Origin: Eunapius fragilis
Taxonomy: Eukaryota; Porifera; Demospongiae; Spongillida; Spongillidae
Reading direction: 5' to 3'
DNA: 64,000 nt
Assembly: GCA_963681505.1 (NCBI GenBank)
Contig: OY811979.1
Location: 8,850,736-8,914,735 of the forward strand
Within the stretch, counting starts at the first letter, position 1. Every line of letters begins with the position of its first letter. Under the pieces are notes generated by a model, which did no database searches, had not been told where the DNA came from, and worked only from the letters and a program-made list of their open reading frames with translations. A program made the position numbers and the translations under genes. This document shows positions 22,014-33,534 of this stretch, one piece after another.

Positions 22014-22515
22014 AAGAGGTCACAAAGGGGGAGGTCACAAAAGAGGAAGTCATAGGAGGGGAGAGGTCACAAAAGGGAAGGTCACAGGAGGGGAGGAGGT
22101 CACAAAAGAGGAGGAGGGGTCACAGGAGGGGGAGGTTACAAAAGAGGAAGAGGTCACAAAAGAGGTCACAGGAGGGGGAGGTCTCAAAAGAGGAAGCAAA
22201 AGGAAGGTGTGGTGACAAAAGGGGAGGTCACAAAAGAGGAGGGGAGGTCACAAAAGAGGAGGAGGGGAGGTCACAAAAGAGGAGGGGAGGTCACAAAAGA
22301 TGAGGGGGAGGTCCCAGGAGGAGGAGGTCACAAAAGAGGAGGGGAGGGGAGGTCACAGGAGGAGGAGGTCACAAAAGAGGAGGGGAGGGGAGGTCACAAA
22401 AAAGGTCACTAGAGGGGAGTCTCAAAAGAGGAGGGGGAGGAGGTCACAAAATAGGTCACAGGAGGGGGAGGTCATAAAAGGGGAGGAGGGGGAGGTCACA
22501 GGAGGGGAGGAGGTC
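22014..22515. repeat. Purine-rich minisatellite (gaggtcacaaaagaggagg)
   Basis: About 25 variable copies of a 17-25 base unit gaggtcacaaaagaggagg over 500 bases, almost pure purine on the plus strand between cac interruptions. The peptides it encodes are not credible proteins. It lies just 3' of the semaphorin gene. Confidence 0.9.
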
Positions 22516-22599
22516 CCTTTACACCACAACAATGGTGACCCCATACACAGCAAGCCTACTGCCAGTTAATTAATTAATTTTATGAATTAATTATAAACT

Positions 22600-22660
22600 G
22601 GACTTCGGAGGGGGGTGCCCGGACACCCTAGACCCCCCTCCCCCTGGATCTGCCTATGCA
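22600..22660. repeat. MITE end fragment
   Basis: An inverted-terminus-like sequence, ccccctccccctggatctgc, resembles the 3' ends of the G-run MITEs in this window. The other end is not found. Confidence 0.4.
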
Positions 22661-22690
22661 CATCCCACATTTATCCTTGCACAGCACAGG

Positions 22691-22788
22691 CATTATTCAG
22701 GATAACATATAAGCATTATTCAGGATAACATATAAGCATTATTCAGGATAACATATAAACAGCATTATTCAGGACAACATATAACAGT
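22691..22788. repeat. 23-bp tandem repeat
   Basis: Four copies of cattattcaggataacatat plus three bases. Confidence 0.9.
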
Positions 22789-22846
22789 GATTAGGCAAGA
22801 GCAGAGAGTGATACACATGACAGTGTACCGAGGCCACACGCCCACA

Positions 22847-23587
22847 CTATGCAGCCACATGGAGAGAAGTGTAGTCATGTTGCTGTGCCTTTGAACCACC
22901 ACCACCCACAGCCATCATTGTGAGGGAGCGGAGATGGGCCTCTGGCTTTGGAGGGGCTGTCTCCAGCACACCATACACATGGTTGGCCCCAGTCATCTGT
23001 GGTAGTCCCACCTTGCCCATCTCCGTGCCCCCAGTGGTATCATAGATGTGTGCAGCACTAGTGACACTGCAGGTAGGGTCAGCCTGAGACTTGGTGGTCA
23101 ATGGTGAGTCTGGGGACCCGAGGGGTTGGCCAGGAAAGAACCTGCACAAATGAATCACAATATTTTTGTATCAACTTCTGTTTTGGTAAGATGCACTTAG
23201 CCATGCATCTCAACAAATAACACATATCCCCACACATAGTCCTTCAAGGTGTGAGGAGACCACATTGGAATACATAGGTGGAGCTGAAAATCCATGGCAG
23301 AGACATCAATGCACATTTATTATTTGTACATGCATGTTTAGTATACGGATATACACCAGGAATCATAAAAATACTTAAGGAGGGCTGAGAGCTAATCTTT
23401 TGGAATAAGATGTTCAGTAACAGCCGCGATGCCATGAATGTTATAACTGAACATTACCTAGCAGATGGTAATCTATCGGATTGCTACCATAAGAAAACGG
23501 ACCTACCTAGTGGTATTTTTTTCTTTTCAAGCTATTTTCTCCTCCATCACCCCATACCTCCACCACGCCATACCTCCATAACCTCAT

Positions 23588-23638
<51 letters not shown>

Positions 23639-26600
23639 CTTTACTGCGCCCTCAGTACAGCAGGTCTTGCCACAGCACATGTACACACAGAATATCACCA
23701 CCAGGATGGCTATGACAGGGAGGGTGACCCCTAGGGAGGGGCCAAGGTACAATGCCCTCTGGTCAGAGGGGGACTGTGGAGTGATGAGGGGAGCAGTGCT
23801 GGGTATGAGGGGAGCAATGCTGGGTGTGAGGGTGATGTCTGTGATGGTGGAGGGGGTAGTTATTGCATCTAAATATAGAGACAGGGGAATGGGGAGGAGG
23901 ACATTAGATAAACAAGGGGTGGGTCAAGCACTCACTTGATCCATTGCAACCAACTACCATTCTGTAGTGATGGCCTGAATAAGACTGGAGAGGGAAGAGG
24001 GAGGGGAGAGGAGGAGGGGATTGTATATGTCATCAAGTGATCTCTCATGGGACATAGGACATAGCATACCATCCATTTCTTGGGGTCTAATACTACAGTA
24101 CTCATGCAAGATCCCTTTGGATGTATTACATGATGTGATTTAGAGAGAACTGTATTCTACTATCACACACACACACACATACATGTACAGTCCTTACATG
24201 GTGATATTGAGGTCTGAGGTATACTTTACACACTGACTGGTAACGTTGTTCCACACACAGTAGGGATCTCTGGAGCCCACACAGTCACTGAAGAAAGGGA
24301 TTATGAGGGAGAGGAAGAGAGTGATAGAGAGAGGGGGATAGGCTAAGGGTGATGTGTGTGTGTGACCATTCAGATATGATCTTCTTGAGAGAAGAGAACT
24401 AGACAAGGGGGGGGGGGGGGGGGGGGGGGCAGAGGTGTGGTCATGTGGGTATGAAGTCTTACCTGCAGTCCAGGTATTGACTACACCTCTCCAGTGGCAG
24501 TCTGTAGATGCCATTGTCAGTGTTCACATAGAGGTACCTCACTCCACTCTGAGATGTGGACATACGGGAATTTAATAGTTAATTGACCGAGGGGTGTGGT
24601 CAGAACTTACATGATTTCTTATCTCCATCTGACGCACACTTGATGCATCATCACCAAGCTGGGGGCGAGGGGGAGGGGGGAGAGGGAGGGTTGGGGTGGT
24701 GGTGGGGAGTTACAAAGGTCAGCCCCTTGTTACATCAGGTCTAATTAATGCTCTCCACCAACACAGGCATGGATATATATAGTACAGTGCTTGTAGTGCT
24801 TGATAATATGCCTACATAGCAGTTACAGTATTACCTTCTCTCTCCCCCCTTCCCCCAACACAAAAACTACGTGAATTCATTCGTGTATAATGCTAACAGG
24901 TTTTTACAGGTTAAACAGTAACAGAGTGATGACATTTGGACTAAACATACATTGAGCATAGCTGGATACTTGCCATGAGCCATGGTACTACCTTATCTGC
25001 CCCCACTCATAGCTTTCCCCCACGTTCCACCTCTGGCCTCATATTCCTGTCATATCAGTCCTCACCACTGTGGAGTGTGCCCCCAATATGCACCCACAAA
25101 GGCCCCACATGTGTCTACACAAGCTATTCCCTCATGTACGCGCCCAATGGCAATGGAAAAAAACCACACCCCCAATGGAAAGGCAAGGCAAATCATTACT
25201 GATACATTCCACATGAGAATGATGACTAACCTTGATGTTTTCAGCAATCACAGGGAAGAGAGTCCCATTAAAGGCCATAGCCAACTTGAGCACTGACCCA
25301 ACGTCTATTGGTGAATGAGGAGTACTCACTAGTGAACACACATGCACACACACATACACACACACACACATGTACACACACGCACACACACATACTTGTT
25401 CCAAGGAAGAGGACATCTTGTATTGTACATGATGATCCATTTAGCACACAGGTCTGGTCTACAGCCATCTTTGTTACCCTGTTAAGAGGAAGGGATGGTG
25501 ACATGAGATGTGATCACCACAGGGGGTAAGGCCTTACACCACACCACTCAGCACAGCCAGAGGGTCAGGGGTGTATTGGGCTATCGATTGTACCAAGTTG
25601 ATCCTCTGGGAGCCCTAATCTGACCTGCCATTATAAGAGCACTAGAGAAATAGAATGAGCAATGGTGACAGGTCACACACACACACACACACACACACAC
25701 ACCACACATGCACACACACACATGCACACACACACACGTACACACACACATGCACACACACATGCACACACACACATGCACACACACACACACACATATA
25801 CCTCCACATAGGCATTTGCAATATTTTTACCGCTGAAAGGATCAAAGACCTGTGACCTGAAGATGTCAAATACTCCTTTGTTGTTGTTGCCATTGGGGAC
25901 AAGGGCATCACTGTCATTGGCCCGGTAGACACAGATAGAGGTCTGGGGACTGTACCTGATGACAAAAAAGTAACACACCATGCACAAAAAGTAAACACGA
26001 CTGTTAGCTCCACCCCTACCCCCCCCCCCCCCCCCTGTGTACTTATTAAAATTATCAATATGCTTGCATCTATTGCATTTAGCTATGATTTAATTGTATA
26101 AATCAGGTCTTTGACCATCGCCTTCTTTGACCCTAGCCTTCAAACAGAGCATGTAGTAATTGCAATGGGAGCATATGCAGTGACGGTAGAGTCTGGTAAG
26201 GTGACCACAGTGTTTTTCACCCCCCCCCCCCCCCCCCCCCTCCCAAACTCAACGCCTATGCTGTGTTACATAATCCTTATAATTGCATAGTGCTCTTTTT
26301 GGTACTCAAAACTATGGCAATGTGAGGGAACAGAAACAGAGGGGGAGGATGGGGAGAAGGTAACATGGGATGGGGAGGAGGTGGAATGGGGAGGAGCTGG
26401 CAGGGGAAGTCCATGATGGAATGGCGGTGAGGGAAACTGACCTTGTGTAATCAGTGAAGGTTCCATACATAAGCTCCACCCACTCTCCTCCAGCATAGTA
26501 CCGCCCAGGTCGACTGAAGACCACACTCTCTGTGGAGTGAAGGGATGACATAATGATGCCAACAGCCTTAGACCATCATGGGAATGTGCATTCATGTGCA

Positions 26601-29600
26601 TGTTAGCATTCACCACTTACGTAGGAGGTTAGGTCTGAGAGGACCAGAGGAACATTGACATGTTATGTTGGCCTTGAACAGGGTGGTGGGAAAGGGAAGA
26701 CCATTTGGTCTACTGACTGACCCTGGGTCATTCTGGGGTAGGGGGGAGGGGGGAAAGCATGTAAACAAGTAAATAAAAAACATTCTCTATGAGAAAGTTG
26801 GTGGCATATAGGATTTGAAGACATGGTGGTGTAAAAAGGAAGGAAACAAGGGTCTAATAATAAGGGAAAATGGAATAGTCCTATATTTAGCACACGAACA
26901 ACATACTATATCCTACATATAGAAATGTGCTAAATATAGGACTATTCCATTTTCCCTTATTATTAGACCCTTGTTTCCTTCCTTTTTACACCACCATGTC
27001 TTCAAATCCTATATGCCACCAACTTTCTCATAGAGAATGTTTTTTATTTACTTGTTTCATTGATTTTTATTCATACCCGATTATGAGCCGTATAGCATGT
27101 TAAGTAATCCATCTTGATATGAGAGGAAGGTTGTAAAGGTACGACATACATGTACCTTTGAGTGACCTTAACTCTTTCGCCGCCACGAGATGCACGTTCA
27201 GGACTATGGCAATATCGCTGTCTTTTTTCAGGATCTGCTCGATACCTTGCACGTCGAGAGGTCCGTTCCTTTTCAGGATCTGAGAGGGCTTTAAGGGGCG
27301 GCCGAAATAGAAGAGAGGTTATTAATTGTCGCCCCAGCGCGATCGAACCCACGAACGCATTTTGTATCGGGCCAGACTGAAGCAGACAGCACCCTCTCCC
27401 CCCCCCCCCCCCCCCCCCCCCTTCCTAGTCTACTAATCGCATCTCGATACCTTGCGCGTCGAGAGGTCCGTTTCTTTTCAGGCTCTGCTCGATATTTTTC
27501 ACGTTGAGAGGCCCGCTTCTTTTCAGGCTCTGCTTTGTAGTTCCGCTCGGGCTGAATCTAATACGTCGACTCTAGTTTTGAGGTACTATGCTCGTCGTCT
27601 TTTCCTGACGTGAAGGCATTTTGAAAAAAAAGAACTTCACTAAGTTACAAAGAGCGTCAAACTTACAACGATCGAATAACAAGAACGATTATAGTACGCA
27701 CGTGCACGTTGTTAAAAATACATAATCGCCACAGTGAATTACCACTACGTGTAGTGCCCAGACCGTACACATTTGATTACATGATGTATACTGCTAATAC
27801 TTCGTATAAAGAGCGAAGTAGGACCTATCCGCGTCGTGTCAGTGCAGTAAGCTTAACTATACGTGATTTGCTAACACAACCACCGATATATGTCATGTAG
27901 CCTCGAGACGTTTTGACCACAGAAGCGAAAATGCCAGCGAATTCTGAAGCCATTGGTGTGATTTTCATTTCTTAAAAGTGTTCCTATCCCGAGTTATGCG
28001 TGGCCAAGAACAAGAAGAAGAAGAACGAGAAATACGTGGGACTGGGTACGAGTTTCGAAAATTGTTTTGTTCTCTACAACCACGCGGTTCTGTGACATCA
28101 AACAAACACGAAACTACTTGTTGTTACCTTCTTGTACGACGACGATAACAAGATAAGCCATCCGCTCGTCGGGAGTCTTGTTAGAAGCGGGTCGCGTTTT
28201 TTTAATGACATTCATAATCGGGGTCAAATCCTATATGAGAGTTATAACGTAACTCTCGATAGGTCTGGGGAAGACAGAATAATTACCCTCACCTGACATA
28301 GCCGTACTAATTTGTTGGTCACCACCTGAGGTACGGGTATGATATCAGGACGAGCAAAACATCTCAACTATCACACGACAGTAATACTTTTGGAATGGTC
28401 TGGGGACCAGTATGCTTAGTAACATAGTGCAAGCTTCATGGGCGGCGTGATGGTTGTAGTTATTAAGTGTAGTTACAAAGGGTTTTGTGGTTCCCATTAG
28501 TTCTGCTCCCAACAAAACTAGTTCTTAAGGTAGGTATCTAAAATTACGTCTTACAAGTTATCTAATTATGCATCTTACATAGACCGTATAGTCGATTGTT
28601 TACCAAAATATAACATCGACTATTTTATATGAAAGTGGCTCTTCCAGCTAAAAGTTAAGTATTTGTTTGAAGAAGTTTCCATTTTAAATTTGAATTGCTC
28701 AGTTCTCTTCACCTCTCCAAATAAACGTTTGTATAAATAGCGAATAACTAGAGTAAACGCTTTGGTGCTTCAATTGTTGTTTGGTGTAACCTCTTTTGTT
28801 AGTGAAGAGTTGTTTAAATGCCTTCACATCAGGAAAAAGAAACGAGCGAAACGATGTGCGAAATATCTTTAAGTTCGAGACAATGTTTTAGAATTGGCAC
28901 GGCCATCCTATAGTGATACATAATATTCACAGTGATTTCAGTGATTTGGGTATGAACAAAAATCAAGGAAACAAGTAACTAAAACCATTTTCTACTAGAA
29001 AGTTAATTGGTAGTTATATAGGATTTGAAAGGCAATTGGTGGTGTAAAAAGCATGAAAACAAGGCCTTATCAAAAGGGAAAATGTAATAGTCCTATATTT
29101 CTAGGGCATGTGTTGTTTGTGTGCTAAATATAGTACTATTACATTTTCCTTGCTTTTACACCACTAACTGCCTTCAAATCCTTTGTACCACCAACTTTCT
29201 CATAGAGAATGTTTTTAGTTACTTGTGTAACAATAATGGATTCCGCATATTATAACAGCACCTTACACTCCCTAATGCATATCATTTCCTGTGCTTGTAC
29301 TTCATTCAGAAACATACATGCATGCACAGCTTCAAAACAACTCACCAATGTCGCAGGGTCTTGTTCCCTCACAAAGATCTGGAGTTGGGGTGCCTGAGAA
29401 CCCCTGTGGGAGTGGTCCCCTCATCTGGTAGTCTGCCTTGTACACATCTACTATTACCAGATAAGCTGAAACAGAAAGTAGTATATGCCATATATGGAGT
29501 GTGTGTGGTGAGTGTGATGGGCTTACGGCTGAACCATGTGGTAAGATTGAAGACATTATTTGAAGTGGTAAAACCAAACTTGAGAGAGTTGTTCAATGAA

Positions 29601-31219
29601 GTAGGATCATTGGGGTTAAAAGTATGAAACGTAAGGCTGGTACCAGAGGCAACAAAGAAGTTAGTGTTCCTGGATGTAGCCACTGAGAGGGTGGAAGGGG
29701 GAGGAGGGTGTGGAGGGGCCAGAGAGTATAAGGATTAAATACAGGCCAAGTGTGGTTTCTCTCTACAGTTGAAGAATATGCCTATTGATGGAATGTTTGG
29801 ATCTGATGTGAGCAGTGTGGAAGATGATGGAACAGCGTCTGTTGCCACGGAAAGGATTCCATCTAATGTCTAATAGGGTGATGAGATGGGAGGGTGATGG
29901 GTCAGGAAAGTGACCAGTGTGATGGGATGGGGAGGAAAGATGGGGATGCAGTGATGATATGGGGAGGAGGGTGATGGGATGGGGAGGAGGGACAGTGGCG
30001 GATCCAGGGAGGGGGGGGCACCTGGCCCCATGCCCCTCCCCTTTCGTTCATCTAATTATGTATTCATAGTCGCACAATATAGCGTTTAAAATTGCATTTT
30101 GAACATACAGCTATCAAAAGCGTCCGTGCTTCGCGCAGGAGGGGGCATATACCCCTCCCACATCCACCCCCTTTCGGTGAACCACACCCATTTCTCACTT
30201 AATTCTAACTTATCATTATTGGTGCCCCCCCTCCGTTCAAAATTCCTGGATCCGCCCCTGGAGGGAGGTATAATCCAGAGGATGAAGATGGTGATATGAT
30301 TACAAAACCTGCAACTTACGTTGGTGCAAAGGGCGTTGATTGGAATCAGCCTCACATGCTCCTTCTCCTCTCCCACCTTGATCCCACAGTAAACGTCAGC
30401 CATTACTTTAATCAGCTAGTCCCTTACATTTTAAACAGCTAGTCAATAAATGTCCCTTGTACTAACTAGCTAATTACTAAACATCCTTGCGTTAAATGTC
30501 CCTTACATTAACCAGTGAGCACTGAGGTCCACCACTTGCACACACCACCACTGTGGTAGGGCTATCTGGGAGAGATGAGTACAGACGTACCAGGTTGGTG
30601 GGACACACCTGGGAGGAGAGGGAGAGGGGTACACACATTCTTGAACACTCAGGAAATGGAGCACGTATCCATGTGTGATTGTCTGCTAGCCTCGTCCCCA
30701 GGCTGTTTTTCCCATATTAAAGTTGGGAAGGGCATTTGGGGGGGGGGGGGGAGAAACAGCCTAATATTATCACGGTGCGTATGAACTATCCATTACCCTA
30801 TTTTTAGTTTGTTAATTCTCTTTCCATACCAGCCTACAGTGTAACATTAAAACAGCCTGGGGATGGGGCTAACTTCCTGCATACTACTGCACACTACGGC
30901 ACACCCCTCTGCCTACCGATCCAGAGGGCAGACATGGTACATCCTGCTTCTGCACAAGCGTCAGGTTTTCCCCCAACAGGTACAGTGCACCACTGGTTGG
31001 AGCATTTGAAAATATAGGGGGACACGATTATGAAAATAAATTTAAATAATAATAATGCACGACAGGCTCAACCTCCATCTGTTGGTGAGGACCAATGACA
31101 TTATCCTCCTCACCAGGCATGCATGTGTGTCCATATAGGCTATGTTTGTCTATCTTGGATTGGCATTGAGTGCTGCTTATGTGTCCACACACATGCACGC
31201 TAACACGTATACGCACACG

Positions 31220-31292
<73 letters not shown>

Positions 31293-31819
31293 TTACCTTG
31301 CACCAACAACAATCCTCCCTGGAATAGCATCAAAGTTCAATGGAGCAGAGAAGTATCCACTTGTCACTATAATCTGATAGTCTGTGAGGAGGGGAGATAT
31401 CAGAGATAATCCCTGATTGAATGTCAGGAAGAGGGAAGGGGTGGGGAGGGCAGACACATTGAACGCGCCGCGTGTCTCAGTGAGCAGCTGGGCGGGACAT
31501 GAGCCGCAACGTAGCTGTAGACATATATTATCATGCATGGTTCGTCAATTACCTGCGGAACAATAAATTTGTCGTCAGTTCAGGCTAGAGATGCGAAGTA
31601 TTACATGCAAGCACAGGCCTCTATGACGTGCAAGAGAGGATGAAAGCGTCAAAGCGCGGCGCGCTAAGAAATATCAGTCCTGAGATAATTATTTAAACTG
31701 CTTTGCACGACGCAACACTTCCTCACGCGAGCTGTACCTTTGACAACGTTGGGTAGACATACTATCAATTCGCAGGTCAAGGCGGCCAGGAGTAGGGTTT
31801 TCCAAACCGAAAGCACCAT
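22847..31819 (-). CDS. Transmembrane semaphorin, complete 19-exon gene
   Basis: The exon chain keeps frame through 18 GT-AG introns and gives 735 aa. Exons: 31819-31727, 31514-31297, 30992-30917, 30415-30320, 29869-29767, 29682-29527, 29465-29346, 26722-26621, 26529-26442, 25955-25802, 25605-25538, 25478-25396, 25304-25231, 24658-24611, 24548-24463, 24287-24198, 23961-23936, 23868-23637, 23141-22847. Visible parts: signal peptide (MVLSVWKTLLLAALTC); sema domain with FLGTNVGSVLKLAMAFNG and YLYVNTDNGIYRLPLERC; PSI module with the semaphorin signature SRDPYCVW (about 512-545); Thr/Pro stalk; one membrane helix (about 606-626, LGVTLPVIAILVVIFCVY) followed by palmitoylation-type cysteines; and a 109-residue tail with tyrosines in HIYDTT, HVYGVL and DYTSL. 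A single PSI and no IPT domains favour a semaphorin, a contact-guidance ligand for plexins, over a plexin. Five introns open with (GT)n. Transposons sit in introns 4 and 7. Confidence 0.88.
23590..23636. repeat. (GT)n at a semaphorin 5' splice site
   Basis: On the gene strand the repeat begins immediately after exon 18 and itself supplies the donor GTGTGT. Confidence 0.9.
24406..24429. repeat. G run in semaphorin intron
   Basis: About 24 consecutive G on the plus strand, poly-C in the transcript, within the intron between the last sema exon and the PSI exon. Confidence 0.9.
25676..25801. repeat. (GT)n in semaphorin intron 10
   Basis: Alternating CA/CACATG on the plus strand over about 125 bases. 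On the gene strand the tract begins at the donor of exon 10 (GTATATGTGTGTG). Confidence 0.9.
26220..26240. repeat. C run
   Basis: About 21 consecutive C in intron 9 of the semaphorin gene. Confidence 0.85.
26766..27054. mobile_element. Palindrome FB1 (end of element D1)
   Basis: Two arms of about 128 bp, read as nearly perfect complements, around a 33-base loop. It starts caagtaaataaaaaacattc and ends with its complement. It abuts the body of repeat D1 (27055-28262), as an identical arrangement shows in reverse at 60487-61612. It lies in semaphorin intron 7. Confidence 0.9.
27055..28262 (-). mobile_element. Element D1 body with RYRADPEKR coding remnant
   Basis: Homologous in reverse to 60487-61321 except for an extra stretch at about 27235-27585. 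On the minus strand it encodes a basic repeat protein remnant: MPSRQEK near 27620, then YKAEPEKKRASQREKYRAEP, TSRRARYRADPEKRQRYCHS and VKVTQRY (27540-27130). Such DPEKR-repeat N-termini are common in mobile-element proteins of sponges and cnidarians. Here frameshifts and stops make it dead. The far end carries a hairpin, GAGAGTTA...TAACTCTC, at about 28241-28261. Because FB1 plus body recur together, they form one unit, about 1.5 kb long. Confidence 0.75.
27361..27425. repeat. G-run family fragment inside D1
   Basis: attttgtatcgggccagac followed by agcagacagcaccc and about 22 C. This is the internal motif of the G-run MITEs without its termini, and it lies in the part of D1 absent from D2. 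Confidence 0.55.
28263..28599. other. No gene seen
   Basis: Intronic sequence of the semaphorin gene between two D-type repeats. No domain or repeat structure is recognised. Confidence 0.5.
28600..29225. mobile_element. Element D4: decayed body plus palindrome FB3
   Basis: 28600-28680 resembles 59615-59680 (tagtcgattgttta, then a tctccag-like motif). ATGCCTTCACATCAGGAAAA at 28818 recalls the start of the D-type reading frame. The palindrome FB3 (28972-29225) has the same ends as FB1, but its right arm lost about 25 bases, so it is older. It lies just upstream of semaphorin exon 7 in intron 7. Confidence 0.65.
29993..30260. mobile_element. hAT-like MITE in semaphorin intron 4
   Basis: 268 bp between CAGTGGCGGATCCAGG and CCTGGATCCGCCCCTG, with G/C-rich inner flanks. 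The insertion is in a GA-rich intron, so the target duplication is ambiguous (aggaggga against gagggagg). Confidence 0.75.
30687..30871. mobile_element. MITE with TAGCC...CCCAGGCTGTTTT ends
   Basis: 185 bp with 23-bp imperfect inverted ends (TAGCCTCGTCCCCAGGCTG and the complement of AGCCTGGGGATGGGGCTA) and an internal run of 13 G. Flanking 9-mers attgtctgc and acttcctgc agree at 6 of 9 positions, hinting at a 9-bp duplication and a Mutator-type origin. It lies in semaphorin intron 3. Confidence 0.65.
31215..31296. repeat. (CA)n at the donor of semaphorin exon 2
   Basis: About 36 CA units. On the gene strand the intron reads GTAAATGTGTGTG directly after exon 2. Confidence 0.93.
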
Positions 31820-32820
31820 ACCCAGGGCCGTCACCGCCTTAATTGAAGTACTGTTTTACACGTGGGTCAAAAAGACCTACGCCCAGAAATATTGAAATGG
31901 ATGCATGTACTGTACAACTGTACACAACCAGAAATTACCTGTATCTTATCGTATCTTATCATTAAAAAATAAATCGTAACGACGTCGTAAAACAATCAAT
32001 CACGTGATGTTTCTCTGTCGCAGTGACGCTACGTTTTAAGACTAGACCAATCAAAGCACACGTCAGACGTGGTATTTCGCTAATTACAGAAGCTAGAGTA
32101 AGGGCATTCGTTTAATTGTGCCTTCCACATTTATACAGGTGTTTGATGTTGCACTTGAACTTGCACACAGTCATGGCCGTTTCAAGCTATCATCACGATA
32201 AGTTCACCATGCCCATGCCATCCCACTCACGGCACGCTGCACGGTAATTTTAAACACATTGGTAAATCATTACGTGCATGTATTCACATACACAAACACA
32301 CACACACACACACACACAAACACCACACACCCACACCACACACACACACACACACACACACAAAGATTAGTACATTGCTCTGCAGATGGAAACCAGCACA
32401 GATTTAGTGCCATTGAGCCATTCCTCCTGGACTCAACAGTTTACAGGTTCATGATCAGAGCCCTGAGCCTAAACTAACCACTGAGAGAGGAAAGCATCAC
32501 AAGAACCCCGAACCAAAAGTATATTTAAAGAGGCAACTTCCAAGAACGATCGACAGCCGAACATCCTGCAGGGAAAATGCTACCGCATGGGTAATAGAAA
32601 GATATCTCTTAACCCCAAAGGTACGTTCGAATTCGACTGAGTGATACAATAAGTATTGAATGAGGATTGCAGTATATGAACTTTATGCTTTGTATGGTTG
32701 GTGATGCGTACAATTGACCCTTGTGTCCACGCGACAGAGAGAGGTCACATACCTTGTGTTAGAGTTGTTATGCTAAGTGTATAAAGTGTTATCATGTGTG
32801 ACCTGGGCTGTAATGTGCAT
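31820..32820. promoter_or_regulatory. Upstream region of the semaphorin gene
   Basis: The 1 kb 5' of the semaphorin ATG should hold its promoter. I see no clear TATA box or CpG island. It includes a (CA)n tract at 32296-32362 and short open frames without support. Confidence 0.35.
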
Positions 32821-32823
32821 ATG

Positions 32824-33090
32824 ACACACACACAATACACACACAATACACATACAATACACACACACAATACACACACACAACACACACAATACACACA
32901 CAATACACATACAATACACACACAATACACACACAATACACACACACACAATACACATACAATACACACACAATACACACACACACACACAATACACACA
33001 CACACAATACACACACACAATACACATACAATACACAAACACAATACACACACACAATACACATACAATACACAAACACACACAATACTG
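32824..33090. repeat. (ACACAATAC)n microsatellite/minisatellite
   Basis: About 265 bases of acacacaatac, catacaatac and similar units. A related tract, 33416-33530, sits directly before the dynein exon at 33535. Confidence 0.92.
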
Positions 33091-33534
33091 TGGCGGACTG
33101 ACTAATTATCACCTCCTTAGTGTGTGTCTGTATAATTACATATTAGGGAAATTCCCCTGTATGGGTCCTTTGTGCGCAGGCCTCTGATGCCCTGCACAGC
33201 AGCTGGCCTTTGCGCTGGGGAGGTGCTTTGTGTGCATGACAATCTCTGTTGTGTGTATGACAATGTCTTTTGTGTGTGAGCATTTCACTATATATATGGT
33301 GAGGTGCTGTGTATTGATATAGTCCGAGTGATATAATATCAAAGGGCAAAGAGTCCCCTAGTCGTGTCAGTTGGATCGTTGCGCTAGCGTACGTTGGCGA
33401 TAATCCTTCACAAATACACATACAATACACACACACACACACATACACACACACAATACACACACAATACACACACACACATACACACACATACACACAC
33501 ACAATACACACACACAATACACACACACACTCAG

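Noticed and set aside
22691-22788. CRISPR-like spaced repeats
   Set aside because: The units abut with no unique spacers and the genome is clearly animal. Other tandem arrays here also lack spacers.
27709-27900. 63-aa frame in D1 as a gene
   Set aside because: It is inside the mobile element body, not conserved as a frame in the D2 counterpart, and has no domain.
24198-31819. Plexin or MET-like receptor
   Set aside because: There is a single PSI with the SRDPYC signature, no IPT repeats, and a short tail without RasGAP or kinase motifs; semaphorin fits better.
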